From Pseudomonas marincola (GTDB lineage: Bacteria; Pseudomonadota; Gammaproteobacteria; Pseudomonadales; Pseudomonadaceae): a stretch of 64,000 nt of DNA. The notes beneath the pieces were generated by a model. It was not told where the DNA came from and made no database searches. It worked only from the letters and a program-made list of their open reading frames with translations. Numbering within the stretch: the first letter of the stretch is position 1; the number at the start of each line of letters is the position of its first letter. The stretch lies in contig NZ_FPBC01000003.1 in the NCBI RefSeq assembly GCF_900116605.1, positions 62,001 to 126,000 on the forward strand, in the 5' to 3' direction. Of this stretch, positions 50,533 to 59,281 are shown piece by piece. The translations under genes and the position numbers were made by a program.

Positions 50533-51642
50533 ATGTCAGCTAAACAGAAAGCGAATAAGAAAGCAGTTCGTACCCCTTTGCATCTACTTCAACAGCTTTC
50601 CGGCAGCCTGCTTGATCACCTTGAAGATGCGTGCAGCAAGGCGTTGGTTGATGCTGAAGAACTGCTGGCCAAGCTGGAAACCCAGCGCGGCAAAGCGCAG
50701 GAAAAACTGCACAAGTCTCGCGGCAAACTGCAAGACGCCGCCGAGGCGGGTAAGGCCAAGTCACAGGCCAAGGCGCGCAAGACAGTCAATGAGCTTGAAG
50801 ATCTGCTCGACGCACTGAAAGAGCGTCAAACGCAAACGCGTGAATACATCGCACAGCTCAAGCGCGATGCTCAGCAGAGCTTGCGACTGGCCCAAGGTGT
50901 TGCTCGTGTTAAGGAAGCAGCCAACAAGGCTCTGGTCAGCCGTGAGGCTAAACCTGCAACTGTGAAGCCAGCGCCAAAACCCGCTGCTCGCACTGTTGCA
51001 AAAACAGCGGCCAAACCTGCAGCGAAAACAGCTGCCAAGCCCGCTGCTAAAACTGCGGCAAAACCCGCTGCAAGAGCTACTGCCAAGCCTGCAGCAAAAC
51101 CTGCTGCAAGGGCGGCTGCTAAGCCCGCCGCCAAACCCGCGACAAAGACGGCTGCGAAACCGGCTGCCAAGTCCGCCGCAAAAACCACTACCAAGCCCGC
51201 AGCAAAAACTGCTGCTGCGACTTCCGCTAAACCTGCGGCAAAACCCGCAGCAAGGGCAGCAGCGAAGCCTGCCGCGAAACCTGCACCAAGAGCAGCGGCA
51301 AAACCCGCCGCTAAGCCCGCCACCAGAACAGCAGCTAAACCTGCGCCAAAGGCGGCAGCAAAGCCTGCGGCTAAACCCGCTGCCAAAGCGCCTGCAAAAG
51401 CTGCGGCTAAACCTGCAGCAAAACCCGCCGCAACTGCCGCTGCAAAGCCGGCCGCTAAGCCTGCAGTAAGGGCTGCCCGCAAACCAGCGGCCAAGCCGGC
51501 AGCTAAACCAGCTGCTAAAACCGCGGCCAAGCCAGCAGCCAAGCCAGCTGCTCAACCCGCTGCGGCTACTCCGGCGGCTCCAACTGCACCTGCATCGACT
51601 GCCAGCGTCACCACACCGGTAACGCCATCTTCAGAGTCATAA
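50533..51642 (+). CDS. algP: Histone H1-like protein AlgP
   Basis: The 369-residue protein has an N-terminal helical/coiled-coil region (about 1-135) with LQQLSGSLLDHLEDACSKAL and a C-terminal Lys-Pro-Ala-Ala tract of about 200 residues built from KPAA/KTAA units, ending in an Ala/Thr/Ser tail. It resembles eukaryotic H1 tails and binds DNA, influencing alginate gene expression. The GGAGG seven bases before ATG 50533 is a strong ribosome site. Its stop overlaps the TIGR02444 gene by six bases. Confidence 0.95.
   Translation: MSAKQKANKKAVRTPLHLLQQLSGSLLDHLEDACSKALVDAEELLAKLETQRGKAQEKLHKSRGKLQDAAEAGKAKSQAKARKTVNELEDLLDALKERQTQTREYIAQLKRDAQQSLRLAQGVARVKEAANKALVSREAKPATVKPAPKPAARTVAKTAAKPAAKTAAKPAAKTAAKPAARATAKPAAKPAARAAAKPAAKPATKTAAKPAAKSAAKTTTKPAAKTAAATSAKPAAKPAARAAAKPAAKPAPRAAAKPAAKPATRTAAKPAPKAAAKPAAKPAAKAPAKAAAKPAAKPAATAAAKPAAKPAVRAARKPAAKPAAKPAAKTAAKPAAKPAAQPAAATPAAPTAPASTASVTTPVTPSSES
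50950..51560. repeat. algP: algP KPAA repeat tract
   Basis: The DNA consists of degenerate 12-base units coding KPAA, with runs such as AAACCCGCCGCT and variants. This kind of tract is prone to slippage, and algP repeat number varies between P. aeruginosa strains. The units differ mostly in the third codon position, showing selection for the protein sequence. Confidence 0.95.
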
Positions 51643-52110
51643 TCGGGCAAGTGCCGTGGCCGAGTCGCACAGTAAGTTTTGTGCGGCCCGGCCACTGTCG
51701 GCCAGCGGCGCGCTCAGCGAAGTCAGCCATAAGCCGACACTCGGTTGGTCGCTGCGCGGCCATTGGGTTGCAAGCCCGGCCAGACGTTCGAGCTGAATGC
51801 GCTCGGCTTGCAACTCAAGCTGTTTAACCTGCTCACGCAATGCCTTCAGTTGCGGGTCGTCAAAGGCTCTTGCTCGCCAGTCCTGGCGCACTCCACGCAG
51901 ACACCTGACTACCTGCTCTTGCCATGGCTGACTCATCGCCCGCAGTTGCGCGGCGCGTTCAGCACTGCACTCAACGCCGTTGACCCCGAGCCAAGCACCG
52001 CAGAGCAGCAGACACACGTCGGCGCCATGCTCTTGCAGCTCCAGGCAGGCGGTTTCCACGCCGGGTTGGCTGTAGAGTTGTTCGGCGAAATGCCACAGAT
52101 CAGAGGACAT
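51637..52110 (-). CDS. TIGR02444 family protein
   Basis: The 157-residue protein starts SSDLWHFAEQLYSQPGVETA and contains LQEHGADVCLLLCGAWLGV and WQEQVVRCLRGVRQDWRARA, as in the TIGR02444 group found between algP and an ABC-F gene in Pseudomonas. Its function is unknown. It converges on algP with a six-base overlap and diverges from the ABC-F gene across 50 bases. Confidence 0.88.
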   Translation of the reverse strand: MSSDLWHFAEQLYSQPGVETACLELQEHGADVCLLLCGAWLGVNGVECSAERAAQLRAMSQPWQEQVVRCLRGVRQDWRARAFDDPQLKALREQVKQLELQAERIQLERLAGLATQWPRSDQPSVGLWLTSLSAPLADSGRAAQNLLCDSATALARL

Positions 52111-52160
52111 GCTGCTTCCTGAGTGATTAGTCGGCGACTCTGGTAGAATCCGCCGCCATT

Positions 52161-54077
52161 ATGATCCGACTTCAAAACCTCACTTTACAACGTGGCCCTC
52201 AGCGTCTGCTAGAAGATGCCGAGATGACCCTGCACGCCGGCCATAAAGCGGGCCTCATCGGTGCGAACGGCGCGGGTAAGTCCACGCTTTTCGCCTTGCT
52301 GCTGGGCGAGCTGACACCGGATTCCGGTGATTGCCTGCTTCCGGCAGACTGGCGTATTGCCCACATGCGCCAGGAAATCGATGCCCTTGAGCGTCAGGCA
52401 GTTGAGTATGTGCTCGACGGCGATACTCATCTGCGTCGGGTTCAGGCCGAGCTGGCAGGTGCTGAGGCAGCAGAAGACGGCGCGGCAGTTGCCCGTCTGC
52501 ACGTTGAACTCGATAGCCTTGACGGCTACACCGCCGATGCCCGTGCGCGCAAATTGCTGGCTGGTCTGGGATTTGAGAATGCGCAGATGGACCGTCTGGT
52601 CAGCGATTTCTCCGGTGGCTGGCGTATGCGCCTGAATCTGGCGCAGGCGCTGATGTGCCCGTCCGATTTGTTGCTGCTCGATGAGCCGACCAACCACTTG
52701 GATCTCGACGCCATTCTGTGGCTCGAGGGCTGGTTGAAAAGCTACGCGGGCACATTGCTGCTGATCTCTCACGATCGCGATTTCCTCGATGCCGTAGTCG
52801 ATCACGTCGCCCATCTCGACCAGCAAAAGCTGACGCTGTATCGCGGTGGCTATTCGGCGTTCGAGCGCACCCGTGCTGAGCGTCTGGCGCAACAGCAGCA
52901 GGCGTACGAGAAGCAGCAAGCGCAACGCGCGCACATGGAAAAGTACATCGCCCGATTCAAGGCGCAGGCTACCAAGGCTCGTCAGGCCCAGAGCCGGATC
53001 AAGGCACTTGAGCGCCTGGAAGAGTTGGCGCCGGCGCACGTTGATTCACCGTTCGATTTCAGCTTTCGTGAAGCGCACAAGATTTCCAGCCCGTTGCTGG
53101 ATCTCTCGGAAGGGCGTCTTGGCTATGGCGAGACGGTAATCCTTGAAAACGTGAAGCTGAATCTGGCGCCGGGTGCGCGGATTGGATTGCTTGGGCCTAA
53201 CGGCGCGGGTAAATCGACGCTGATCAAGAACCTGTCGAACGAGCTGAGTCCGATTTCAGGCCGCTTGCAGCGTGGCGAGAATCTGGTGGTCGGCTACTTT
53301 GCCCAGCATCAACTCGACTCACTGGACGACAAAGCCAGCCCGCTTCTGCATTTTCAGCGACTGGCGCCCACCGAGCGTGAGCAAACCCTGCGCGACTTCC
53401 TCGGCGGTTTTGATTTCCGTGGCCCGCGCTGCGATGAGCCTGTGGTTAATTTCTCGGGTGGCGAGAAGGCGCGTCTGGCCTTGGCCTTGATTGCATGGGG
53501 CCGGCCGAACCTGCTGTTGCTCGATGAGCCAACCAACCACCTCGATCTGGAAATGCGCTTGGCATTGACCATGGCGCTGCAAGAGTTCGAAGGCGCCGTG
53601 GTGGTGGTTTCTCACGACCGGCACTTGCTTAAAAGCACCACCGACGAGTTCCTGCTGGTCGCAGACGGTCGGGTTCAGCCGTTTGACGGAGACCTTGAAG
53701 ACTACTCGCGCTGGCTGATCGATTTCCGCTCGCGGCAGGCAGTGAGTAATCAGGTGGTGGCGGAAGGCACAGCCGACCGTACCGACAAGCGTGCACAGCG
53801 TCAGGCTGCGGCAGCGTTGCGTCAGCAATTGGCGCCGCATAAGCGTCAGGCCGAGAAGCTGGAGAAAGAGCTTGGCCAGTTGCATGAGAAGTTGGCCGCG
53901 GTTGAAACCAAGCTCGGCGACAGTGACCTCTACGACGCTTCGCGCAAGAATGAATTGCGTGATTTGCTGGCGGAGCAGGGCACGTTGAAAAGCCGCGAAG
54001 CAACGCTGGAAGAACAGTGGATGGAAGCACTGGAAATTCTTGAAGAGTTGCAACGCCAGTTGGAAGAAGCCAGCTAG
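52161..54077 (+). CDS. ABC-F family ATPase (YheS-type)
   Basis: The 638-residue protein has two nucleotide-binding domains without membrane segments: Walker A GANGAGKSTLF near 35 and GPNGAGKSTLI near 345, signatures FSGGWRMRL and FSGGEKARL, Walker B LLLDEPTNHLDLD twice. A linker of about 80 residues between them and a C-terminal coiled coil (about 540-635) place it in the ribosome-associated ABC-F group. It is probably a translation factor; the exact role is unproven. Confidence 0.94.
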   Translation: MIRLQNLTLQRGPQRLLEDAEMTLHAGHKAGLIGANGAGKSTLFALLLGELTPDSGDCLLPADWRIAHMRQEIDALERQAVEYVLDGDTHLRRVQAELAGAEAAEDGAAVARLHVELDSLDGYTADARARKLLAGLGFENAQMDRLVSDFSGGWRMRLNLAQALMCPSDLLLLDEPTNHLDLDAILWLEGWLKSYAGTLLLISHDRDFLDAVVDHVAHLDQQKLTLYRGGYSAFERTRAERLAQQQQAYEKQQAQRAHMEKYIARFKAQATKARQAQSRIKALERLEELAPAHVDSPFDFSFREAHKISSPLLDLSEGRLGYGETVILENVKLNLAPGARIGLLGPNGAGKSTLIKNLSNELSPISGRLQRGENLVVGYFAQHQLDSLDDKASPLLHFQRLAPTEREQTLRDFLGGFDFRGPRCDEPVVNFSGGEKARLALALIAWGRPNLLLLDEPTNHLDLEMRLALTMALQEFEGAVVVVSHDRHLLKSTTDEFLLVADGRVQPFDGDLEDYSRWLIDFRSRQAVSNQVVAEGTADRTDKRAQRQAAAALRQQLAPHKRQAEKLEKELGQLHEKLAAVETKLGDSDLYDASRKNELRDLLAEQGTLKSREATLEEQWMEALEILEELQRQLEEAS

Positions 54078-54258
54078 CATTAAGCTGTTCCGTGTCGGCG
54101 CCAGCCGTTGGCTGCGCTGACATAGATTGATGCAAATTTGTTGTTTTAGCCTGCCTCTGCCCACTTGGCGGCGTCATGCGCCAGGTGCTTAATAGCGGGC
54201 GCAAAAATGCCGCTGTCGTGGCAACCTCTCACGCTTCTCTCTAGAGATAAACCTGATT

Positions 54259-55017
54259 ATGGAATGGCTGGCTAACCCGGAAATTTGGGTTGCGTTTCTG
54301 ACCCTGACCGCCCTGGAAATTGTTCTCGGCATCGACAATATTATCTTCATCTCGATTCTGGTCAGCCGTCTGCCCAAGGAGCAACAGCCGCGCGCACGCT
54401 TCTTCGGTCTGGCCTTGGCCATGGTTACGCGAATTCTGCTTTTGCTCTCGATCAGTTGGGTGATGCGCCTGACTACCGACCTGTTCGTGGCGTTTGGGCA
54501 CGGTATTTCGGGGCGCGACCTGATCTTGTTCTTCGGTGGTCTGTTCCTGTTGTTCAAGAGCACCATGGAGATCTATCACAGCCTTGAAGGCGCTGAAGAG
54601 CAGCAGGCGAGCGGCGGTAAAGCTTATGGTTTCATGGGCATCATCGTGCAGATCGCGATCATCGACATCGTCTTCTCGCTCGACTCGGTCATTACCGCAG
54701 TCGGCCTGGTTGATAACGTACCGGTCATGGTCGCGGCGATTATCATCTCGGTTGTGGTGATGATGCTCTCGGCCAGCACCATCAGTAATTTCATCGACAA
54801 GCACCCGTCGCTGAAAATGCTCGCGCTGTCCTTCCTCATCGTCGTCGGCACCATGCTGGTGGCTGAGGCCTTTGAAGTGCACGTGCCGAAAGGTTATGTG
54901 TATTTCGCCATGGCTTTCTCGCTGGCGGTCGAGGCGATCAACATTCGTCTGCGTGGCGCCATGGCCCGCAAGCAAGGACAGGAGCCTGTGCGCTTGCGTA
55001 AAGACACGCCGGAATGA
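54259..55017 (+). CDS. TerC-family membrane protein
   Basis: The 252-residue protein has about seven membrane helices with the conserved acidic motif EIVLGIDNIIFISIL in the first helix and IVFSLDSVITAVGLV in the middle, the hallmark of TerC/Alx proteins. Family members export manganese or act in metal insertion; the specific metal is not readable. The start ATG follows a weak Shine-Dalgarno. It precedes a strong terminator. Confidence 0.9.
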   Translation: MEWLANPEIWVAFLTLTALEIVLGIDNIIFISILVSRLPKEQQPRARFFGLALAMVTRILLLLSISWVMRLTTDLFVAFGHGISGRDLILFFGGLFLLFKSTMEIYHSLEGAEEQQASGGKAYGFMGIIVQIAIIDIVFSLDSVITAVGLVDNVPVMVAAIIISVVVMMLSASTISNFIDKHPSLKMLALSFLIVVGTMLVAEAFEVHVPKGYVYFAMAFSLAVEAINIRLRGAMARKQGQEPVRLRKDTPE

Positions 55018-55047
55018 TCGCCAGCGTGGGGTTGTTTGATGCATGAT

Positions 55048-55074
55048 AAAGAGGCGGGTTTTTCCCGCCTCTTT
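55048..55074 (+). terminator. Rho-independent terminator
   Basis: An 11-bp perfect stem AAAGAGGCGGG / CCCGCCTCTTT with a five-T loop follows the TerC gene; the right arm ends in TTT. Confidence 0.92.
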
Positions 55075-55107
55075 CTATTGGGCTGATTCGATCTTGAGGT
55101 GATTGCT

Positions 55108-55740
55108 GTGGCGCTTGAAACCTGGATGGCGTTTTTCGTGGCGTGCTGGATTATCAGCCTGTCGCCGGGTGCGGGCGCTATCGCGTCGATGTCATCTGGC
55201 CTGCAGTACGGTTTCTTGCGTGGTTACTGGACGGCACTGGGCCTGCAGATCGGCCTGATTCTGCAAATCACGATTGTTGCCGCCGGTGTTGGCGCAATCC
55301 TCGCGACCTCGGCTGTGGCCTTCAGCCTGATCAAGTGGTTCGGTGTGGTCTATCTGGTTTATCTGGCCTATCGCCAGTGGCGTGCGCTGCCGAGCGACTT
55401 GTCTGCCGAGTCTTCCGAGCGCCCAACCGGGCGACCGCTGAGTCTGGTTCTGCGCGGTTTTCTGGTCAATTTCAGCAACCCCAAAGCCATTGTGTTCATG
55501 CTCGCGGTATTGCCGCAGTTCCTCAATCCACATGAGCCGCTGCTAAGCCAATACCTGATTATGGGCGTGACCATGATCAGCGTGGACCTTATTGTCATGG
55601 CGGGCTACACCGGCCTGGCATCCAAGGTGCTGCGTATGCTCCGCAGCCCGCGCCAGCAGCGTGTGATGAATCGCACATTCGCGGTGTTGTTTGTCGGCGC
55701 TGCGAGCCTGCTGGCAACTGTCAGCCGCGCCTCGGCTTAA
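55108..55740 (+). CDS. LysE/RhtB-family amino-acid exporter
   Basis: The 210-residue membrane protein has about six helices with the LysE motif WIISLSPGAGAIASMSSGLQ at residues 14-33 and a middle NFSNPKAIVFMLAVLPQFL. The start is GTG 55108, with GAGG eight bases upstream; an in-frame GTG at 55099 overlaps that site and is less likely. It likely exports an amino acid or a derivative; the substrate is unknown. Confidence 0.9.
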   Translation: MALETWMAFFVACWIISLSPGAGAIASMSSGLQYGFLRGYWTALGLQIGLILQITIVAAGVGAILATSAVAFSLIKWFGVVYLVYLAYRQWRALPSDLSAESSERPTGRPLSLVLRGFLVNFSNPKAIVFMLAVLPQFLNPHEPLLSQYLIMGVTMISVDLIVMAGYTGLASKVLRMLRSPRQQRVMNRTFAVLFVGAASLLATVSRASA

Positions 55741-55752
55741 GCCGCCGCCGCT

Positions 55753-56526
55753 TTACCACTCAATTGGCTGGCCGTCCCACGCCCAGAAACTGCCGGTTTG
55801 TTCCGGGTCGTGGCGGTCAATCTGCGCCAGCAGTTGGCTGGCTGCATAGGTGCAGCTGAACAGTTTTTCGCTTGGCACATTGGCCTGAAACGGTTTTGAA
55901 AGCTCAGTGTCGGTGGTCCCCGGATGCAGCAGCAATACGCAGCTTTGCGGGTTGAGCCGACGCAGTTCGATGCTGGCGGTGTGCATTAACTGATTGAGTG
56001 CCGCCTTGCTGGCGCGATAGCTGTACCAGCCGCCCAAATGGTTATCGCCAATCGAGCCAACCCGTGCTGAAAGTGCCGCAACCGTGCAGGCGTGGCGCCC
56101 ACGTAGTAGGGGCAACAAGTGCTTGAGAAGCAGAACCGGGCCAAATGCATTGGTCTGGAAGGCTGCGTGCAAACTCTGCTGATTAAGTTGCGCCAGGCCT
56201 TTTTCCGCACGTGCGCCATCCTGATGCAGCACGGCTGCGGTACTGATCAGCACATGCAGTCGACTTATCTGCCCCTGTAGTTGGCTGGCGAAGCGCTCGA
56301 TAGAGGCTTCATCGGTAACATCCACATTGCAGCGTTCAAGGCGCCCGGGGTAACGCTTTTGCAGCGCATCGAGTTCAGGCGACTCGCACGCTGAGCGGGC
56401 AATAGCCCAGATACAGCCGGTGTGTGGACTGGCCAAAAGTTGCTCGGTCATTGCCAGACCAATGCCACGGCTGGCACCGCAGATCACAATATTTGCAGCT
56501 TCTTGCAAGCGGCTGGACAGCGTCAT
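55753..56526 (-). CDS. Short-chain dehydrogenase/reductase
   Basis: The 257-residue protein has the SDR cofactor motif ICGASRGIGLAMTEQLL at about 14-30 and the catalytic YxxxK in YSYRASKAALNQLMHT. The N-terminal Gly motif fits NAD(P)H binding. The substrate is unknown. GGAG seven bases before ATG 56526 decides the start over 56553. It converges on the LysE gene with 12 bases between stops. Confidence 0.9.
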   Translation of the reverse strand: MTLSSRLQEAANIVICGASRGIGLAMTEQLLASPHTGCIWAIARSACESPELDALQKRYPGRLERCNVDVTDEASIERFASQLQGQISRLHVLISTAAVLHQDGARAEKGLAQLNQQSLHAAFQTNAFGPVLLLKHLLPLLRGRHACTVAALSARVGSIGDNHLGGWYSYRASKAALNQLMHTASIELRRLNPQSCVLLLHPGTTDTELSKPFQANVPSEKLFSCTYAASQLLAQIDRHDPEQTGSFWAWDGQPIEW

Positions 56527-56648
56527 AACGGGTCTCCGGAGGCTTTGCGACAAATCGACACTGACGATCAGACATTTGGGGCTTGAGGAAAATCGTTAGG
56601 GAGGCAACAATGTAATGCCACCCATTCGTATTTGGGATTGAATCCTAT

Positions 56649-58547
56649 ATGTTTCTTCCACGCCGTATCATTTGCTGGCTGCTACTCCCACTGACTCTGC
56701 TCTGCAGCCTTGCTGCAATGGCCGAGGCCGGTGATGGCGCTGCCCAAGCGCTGCATATGCTCGGATACCTCGGTGCGGATTACCCCGCAACCGTCGCTGA
56801 TGGCAAGATTATTGATGCCAGCGAGTATCAGGAACAACTCGAATTTCTCACCGTGCTGCAAGGTTTGATTGTGGCATTACCGGCCCAGGAAGGTCGTGAT
56901 GAACTGGTGTCGGGCGTTGCCAGCCTGCGCAAGAACATCGAACAACGCGAAGACGGTGGCAAGGTCGCCATTCAGGCGCGGCAGCTGGCAGCCAACTTGG
57001 TCAGCACCTATCAGGTGAGTCAGGCGCCGGCGATCACGCCTGATCCTACTCGCGGCGAGCCACTGTTTGCTCAGCACTGTGCTGTTTGTCATGGCCAGAC
57101 CGGTGCTGGCGATGGCCCTGCAGGCATTGGCCTTGAGCCGCCTCCGGCGAACCTGCGTGACGCTGCGCGGATAGACCGCCTGAGCCTCTACGATATCTAC
57201 AACACTATTGGTCTGGGCATTGAAGGCACCGACATGGCGGCGTTCGCCGACCAGCTCGATGATCGTCAGCGCTGGGATCTGGCCAGTTATATTGCCGGCT
57301 TTACTGCCGAGCCAGTGGCAGAGGGCAAGTCTTTCGGGATTGCCAGCCTGGCGGCGCAAACGCCCGCCGAAGTGGCGACGGCGCAAGGTCCCGAGGCCGC
57401 CGCGTTGTTCCGTGCCCAGCGCGCCCAGCCACCGGTTGAACAACGTGGCCCTGCGCAACTGATCGATCACACTCGCCAGACGTTGGAGCATAGCCTCAAG
57501 GCCTACACCGAGGGCGATTCAGAGCAAGCCTATGACTTGTCTGTCGGTGCGTATCTGGAAGGCTTCGAGCTGGTCGAGAGTGCACTGAACAACATCGACT
57601 CTGATCAGCGCAAGATCACCGAGAAAGCACTGATGGCTTATCGTCAGGCATTGCAGGATGGTCTGTCGGTGCCGGTCGCAGCGCAGCGTCTGGAGCAGGC
57701 CAAGGTTGAGCTGGCGAAGTCTTCCGACTTGCTCGGCGGCGATGCCATGTCCGCCTCGCTGACCTTCATTTCAAGCTTGCTGATCCTGCTCCGTGAAGGC
57801 CTTGAGGCCATTCTGGTACTGGCGGCGATTCTGGCATTCCTGCGCAATACCGGGCAGGAAAAAGCCGTACGCAGCGTTCATGTCGGTTGGGGCTTGGCGA
57901 TTGCCGCAGGCTTTGCGACATGGGCTCTGGCGGCCTACCTGATTGATGTCAGCGGTGCGCAACGCGAATTGCTCGAAGGCGCTACCGCCTTGTTTGCCAG
58001 CGTCATGGTGTTGTGGTTGGGCGTGTGGATGCACGACCGCCGTCATGCCGCCGCGTGGCAGAGTTACATCAAGAGCAGCCTGGTGAGTGGCGGCGGTCGT
58101 TTCGGCTTTGCCCTGCTGGCCTTCTTCTCGGTGTACCGCGAACTGTTTGAAGTCATCCTGTTTTACGAAACACTCTGGCTGCAGGCCGGGCCTGAAGGCC
58201 ACAGCATGGTCATCTTCGGCGCTTGTGCGGCGTTGGTTATATTGATTGGCCTGGCGTGGGTGATTCTGCGTGGGTCGCGCAAACTGCCGCTGGTTACCTT
58301 CTTCAGCCTCAACGCAATTCTGCTCTGCGTGCTGTCGGTGGTATTTGCCGGTCACGGTATTGCAGCCCTGCAAGAAGCTGGCGTTATTGGCACACGTCCG
58401 GTCAACTTCTTCGAGTTTGACTGGATGGGTATTCACCCAGATGCCTACAGCCTGGGCGCTCAAGCTGTGGCGCTGACGGCAATCGTGGTGCTGTATGGCC
58501 GTAGCTGGCTGACCGAACGCCGGCGCGCGGAAGTTGCTCAGCCCTAA
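56649..58547 (+). CDS. Cytochrome c - FTR1 family iron permease fusion
   Basis: The 632-residue protein has an N-terminal signal peptide, a helical stretch, a cytochrome c domain (heme site HCAVCHGQTGAGDG near 140, axial Met in GIEGTDMAAF) and a C-terminal FTR1 permease of about seven helices. The permease holds two REXXE iron-binding motifs, REGLEAI and RELFEVI. The layout suggests periplasmic Fe(II) oxidation coupled to import. No partner gene is adjacent. Confidence 0.92.
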   Translation: MFLPRRIICWLLLPLTLLCSLAAMAEAGDGAAQALHMLGYLGADYPATVADGKIIDASEYQEQLEFLTVLQGLIVALPAQEGRDELVSGVASLRKNIEQREDGGKVAIQARQLAANLVSTYQVSQAPAITPDPTRGEPLFAQHCAVCHGQTGAGDGPAGIGLEPPPANLRDAARIDRLSLYDIYNTIGLGIEGTDMAAFADQLDDRQRWDLASYIAGFTAEPVAEGKSFGIASLAAQTPAEVATAQGPEAAALFRAQRAQPPVEQRGPAQLIDHTRQTLEHSLKAYTEGDSEQAYDLSVGAYLEGFELVESALNNIDSDQRKITEKALMAYRQALQDGLSVPVAAQRLEQAKVELAKSSDLLGGDAMSASLTFISSLLILLREGLEAILVLAAILAFLRNTGQEKAVRSVHVGWGLAIAAGFATWALAAYLIDVSGAQRELLEGATALFASVMVLWLGVWMHDRRHAAAWQSYIKSSLVSGGGRFGFALLAFFSVYRELFEVILFYETLWLQAGPEGHSMVIFGACAALVILIGLAWVILRGSRKLPLVTFFSLNAILLCVLSVVFAGHGIAALQEAGVIGTRPVNFFEFDWMGIHPDAYSLGAQAVALTAIVVLYGRSWLTERRRAEVAQP

Positions 58548-58563
58548 GTTGTAACGATCCGAG

Positions 58564-58599
58564 AAAACCCGGCTTGCCACAAGGCTCGCCGGGTTTTTT
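58564..58599 (+). terminator. Rho-independent terminator
   Basis: A ten-bp stem AAAACCCGGC / GCCGGGTTTT with a 14-base loop and further T residues lies 16 bases after the FTR1 gene. Confidence 0.9.
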
Positions 58600-58630
58600 A
58601 ATGCCACACATAAATACGGGGGATTGGTTA

Positions 58631-59083
58631 ATGCGCGTTTGGATAGATGCTGATGCTTGCCCGCGAGCTGCGCGCGATCAGGTGGTCAAGTTTGCCCTCA
58701 AGCGTGGCTTTGAGGTGGTGTTGGTCGCCGGGCAGTCTCAGCCACGGCCTAACTTCGCGTGTGTGAAGCTGATCGTGGTGCCAAGCGGCCCCGACGCGGC
58801 CGATGATTATCTGGTCGAGCATGCAGTGCCTGGCGAATTGGTTATTTGCAGCGATGTGCCGCTGGCTGACCGGCTGGTGAAGAAGGGCGTGGCGGCGCTC
58901 GATCCGCGCGGCAAAGAGTTCGACGAGCGCAACATGGGCGAGCGTCTGGCCGTGCGTAACCTGTTCACCGATCTGCGCGAGCAAGGCCAGATGGGCGGCG
59001 GACAGAGCGCATACGGCGAAAAGGACCGCCAGCAGTTCGCCAATTCATTAGACCGAATTCTGACCCGCTTAACCCGCATCTAG
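58631..59083 (+). CDS. YaiI/YqxD (DUF188, UPF0178) protein
   Basis: The 150-residue protein starts MRVWIDADACPRAARDQVV and contains VICSDVPLADRLVKKG and LDPRGKEFDERNMGERLAVR, matching DUF188, a PIN-like domain of unknown function. ATG 58631 gives the family start; a 19-codon extension to 58574 runs back into the terminator. Its TAG stop overlaps the first base of the hairpin cluster. Confidence 0.92.
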   Translation: MRVWIDADACPRAARDQVVKFALKRGFEVVLVAGQSQPRPNFACVKLIVVPSGPDAADDYLVEHAVPGELVICSDVPLADRLVKKGVAALDPRGKEFDERNMGERLAVRNLFTDLREQGQMGGGQSAYGEKDRQQFANSLDRILTRLTRI

Positions 59084-59195
59084 GAGAATGGATTAACCTG
59101 CGGTTTATCCATCCTCCGCCTCAGGCACACCACGGAGGATGGATAGCCCCAACGGGGCAATCCGTCATGGCGACGCAAACGTCGCCGCCTGACGG
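59083..59195. other. Cluster of nested inverted repeats
   Basis: Arm 1 (59083-59098) pairs with arm 2 (59102-59117) over 16 bases with two mismatches around loop TGC. Arm 2 can pair instead with 59133-59144 over 12 perfect bases (59107-59118 with 59133-59144). GCCCC/GGGGC at 59146-59158 and an outer CCGTCA/TGACGG with inner GGCGACG/CGTCGCC (loop CAAA) follow at 59162-59195. Three hairpins in 113 bases with a switchable first stem are unusual here; it could be a terminator complex, an intergenic repeat or a structured RNA. Confidence 0.7.
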
Positions 59196-59281
59196 CCCAG
59201 GCGTTTTCGCGATTCGATTCGGCAATCAAATGTCAAACCATGAGCATCCATAAGGCCGCAATGGCAATAAATTTGCGGTGC

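Noticed and set aside
50761..51555. Gly/Ser/Cys/Arg-rich minus-strand frames across the algP repeats
   Set aside because: They arise from the 12-base repeat and mirror algP; no independent start site or family match.
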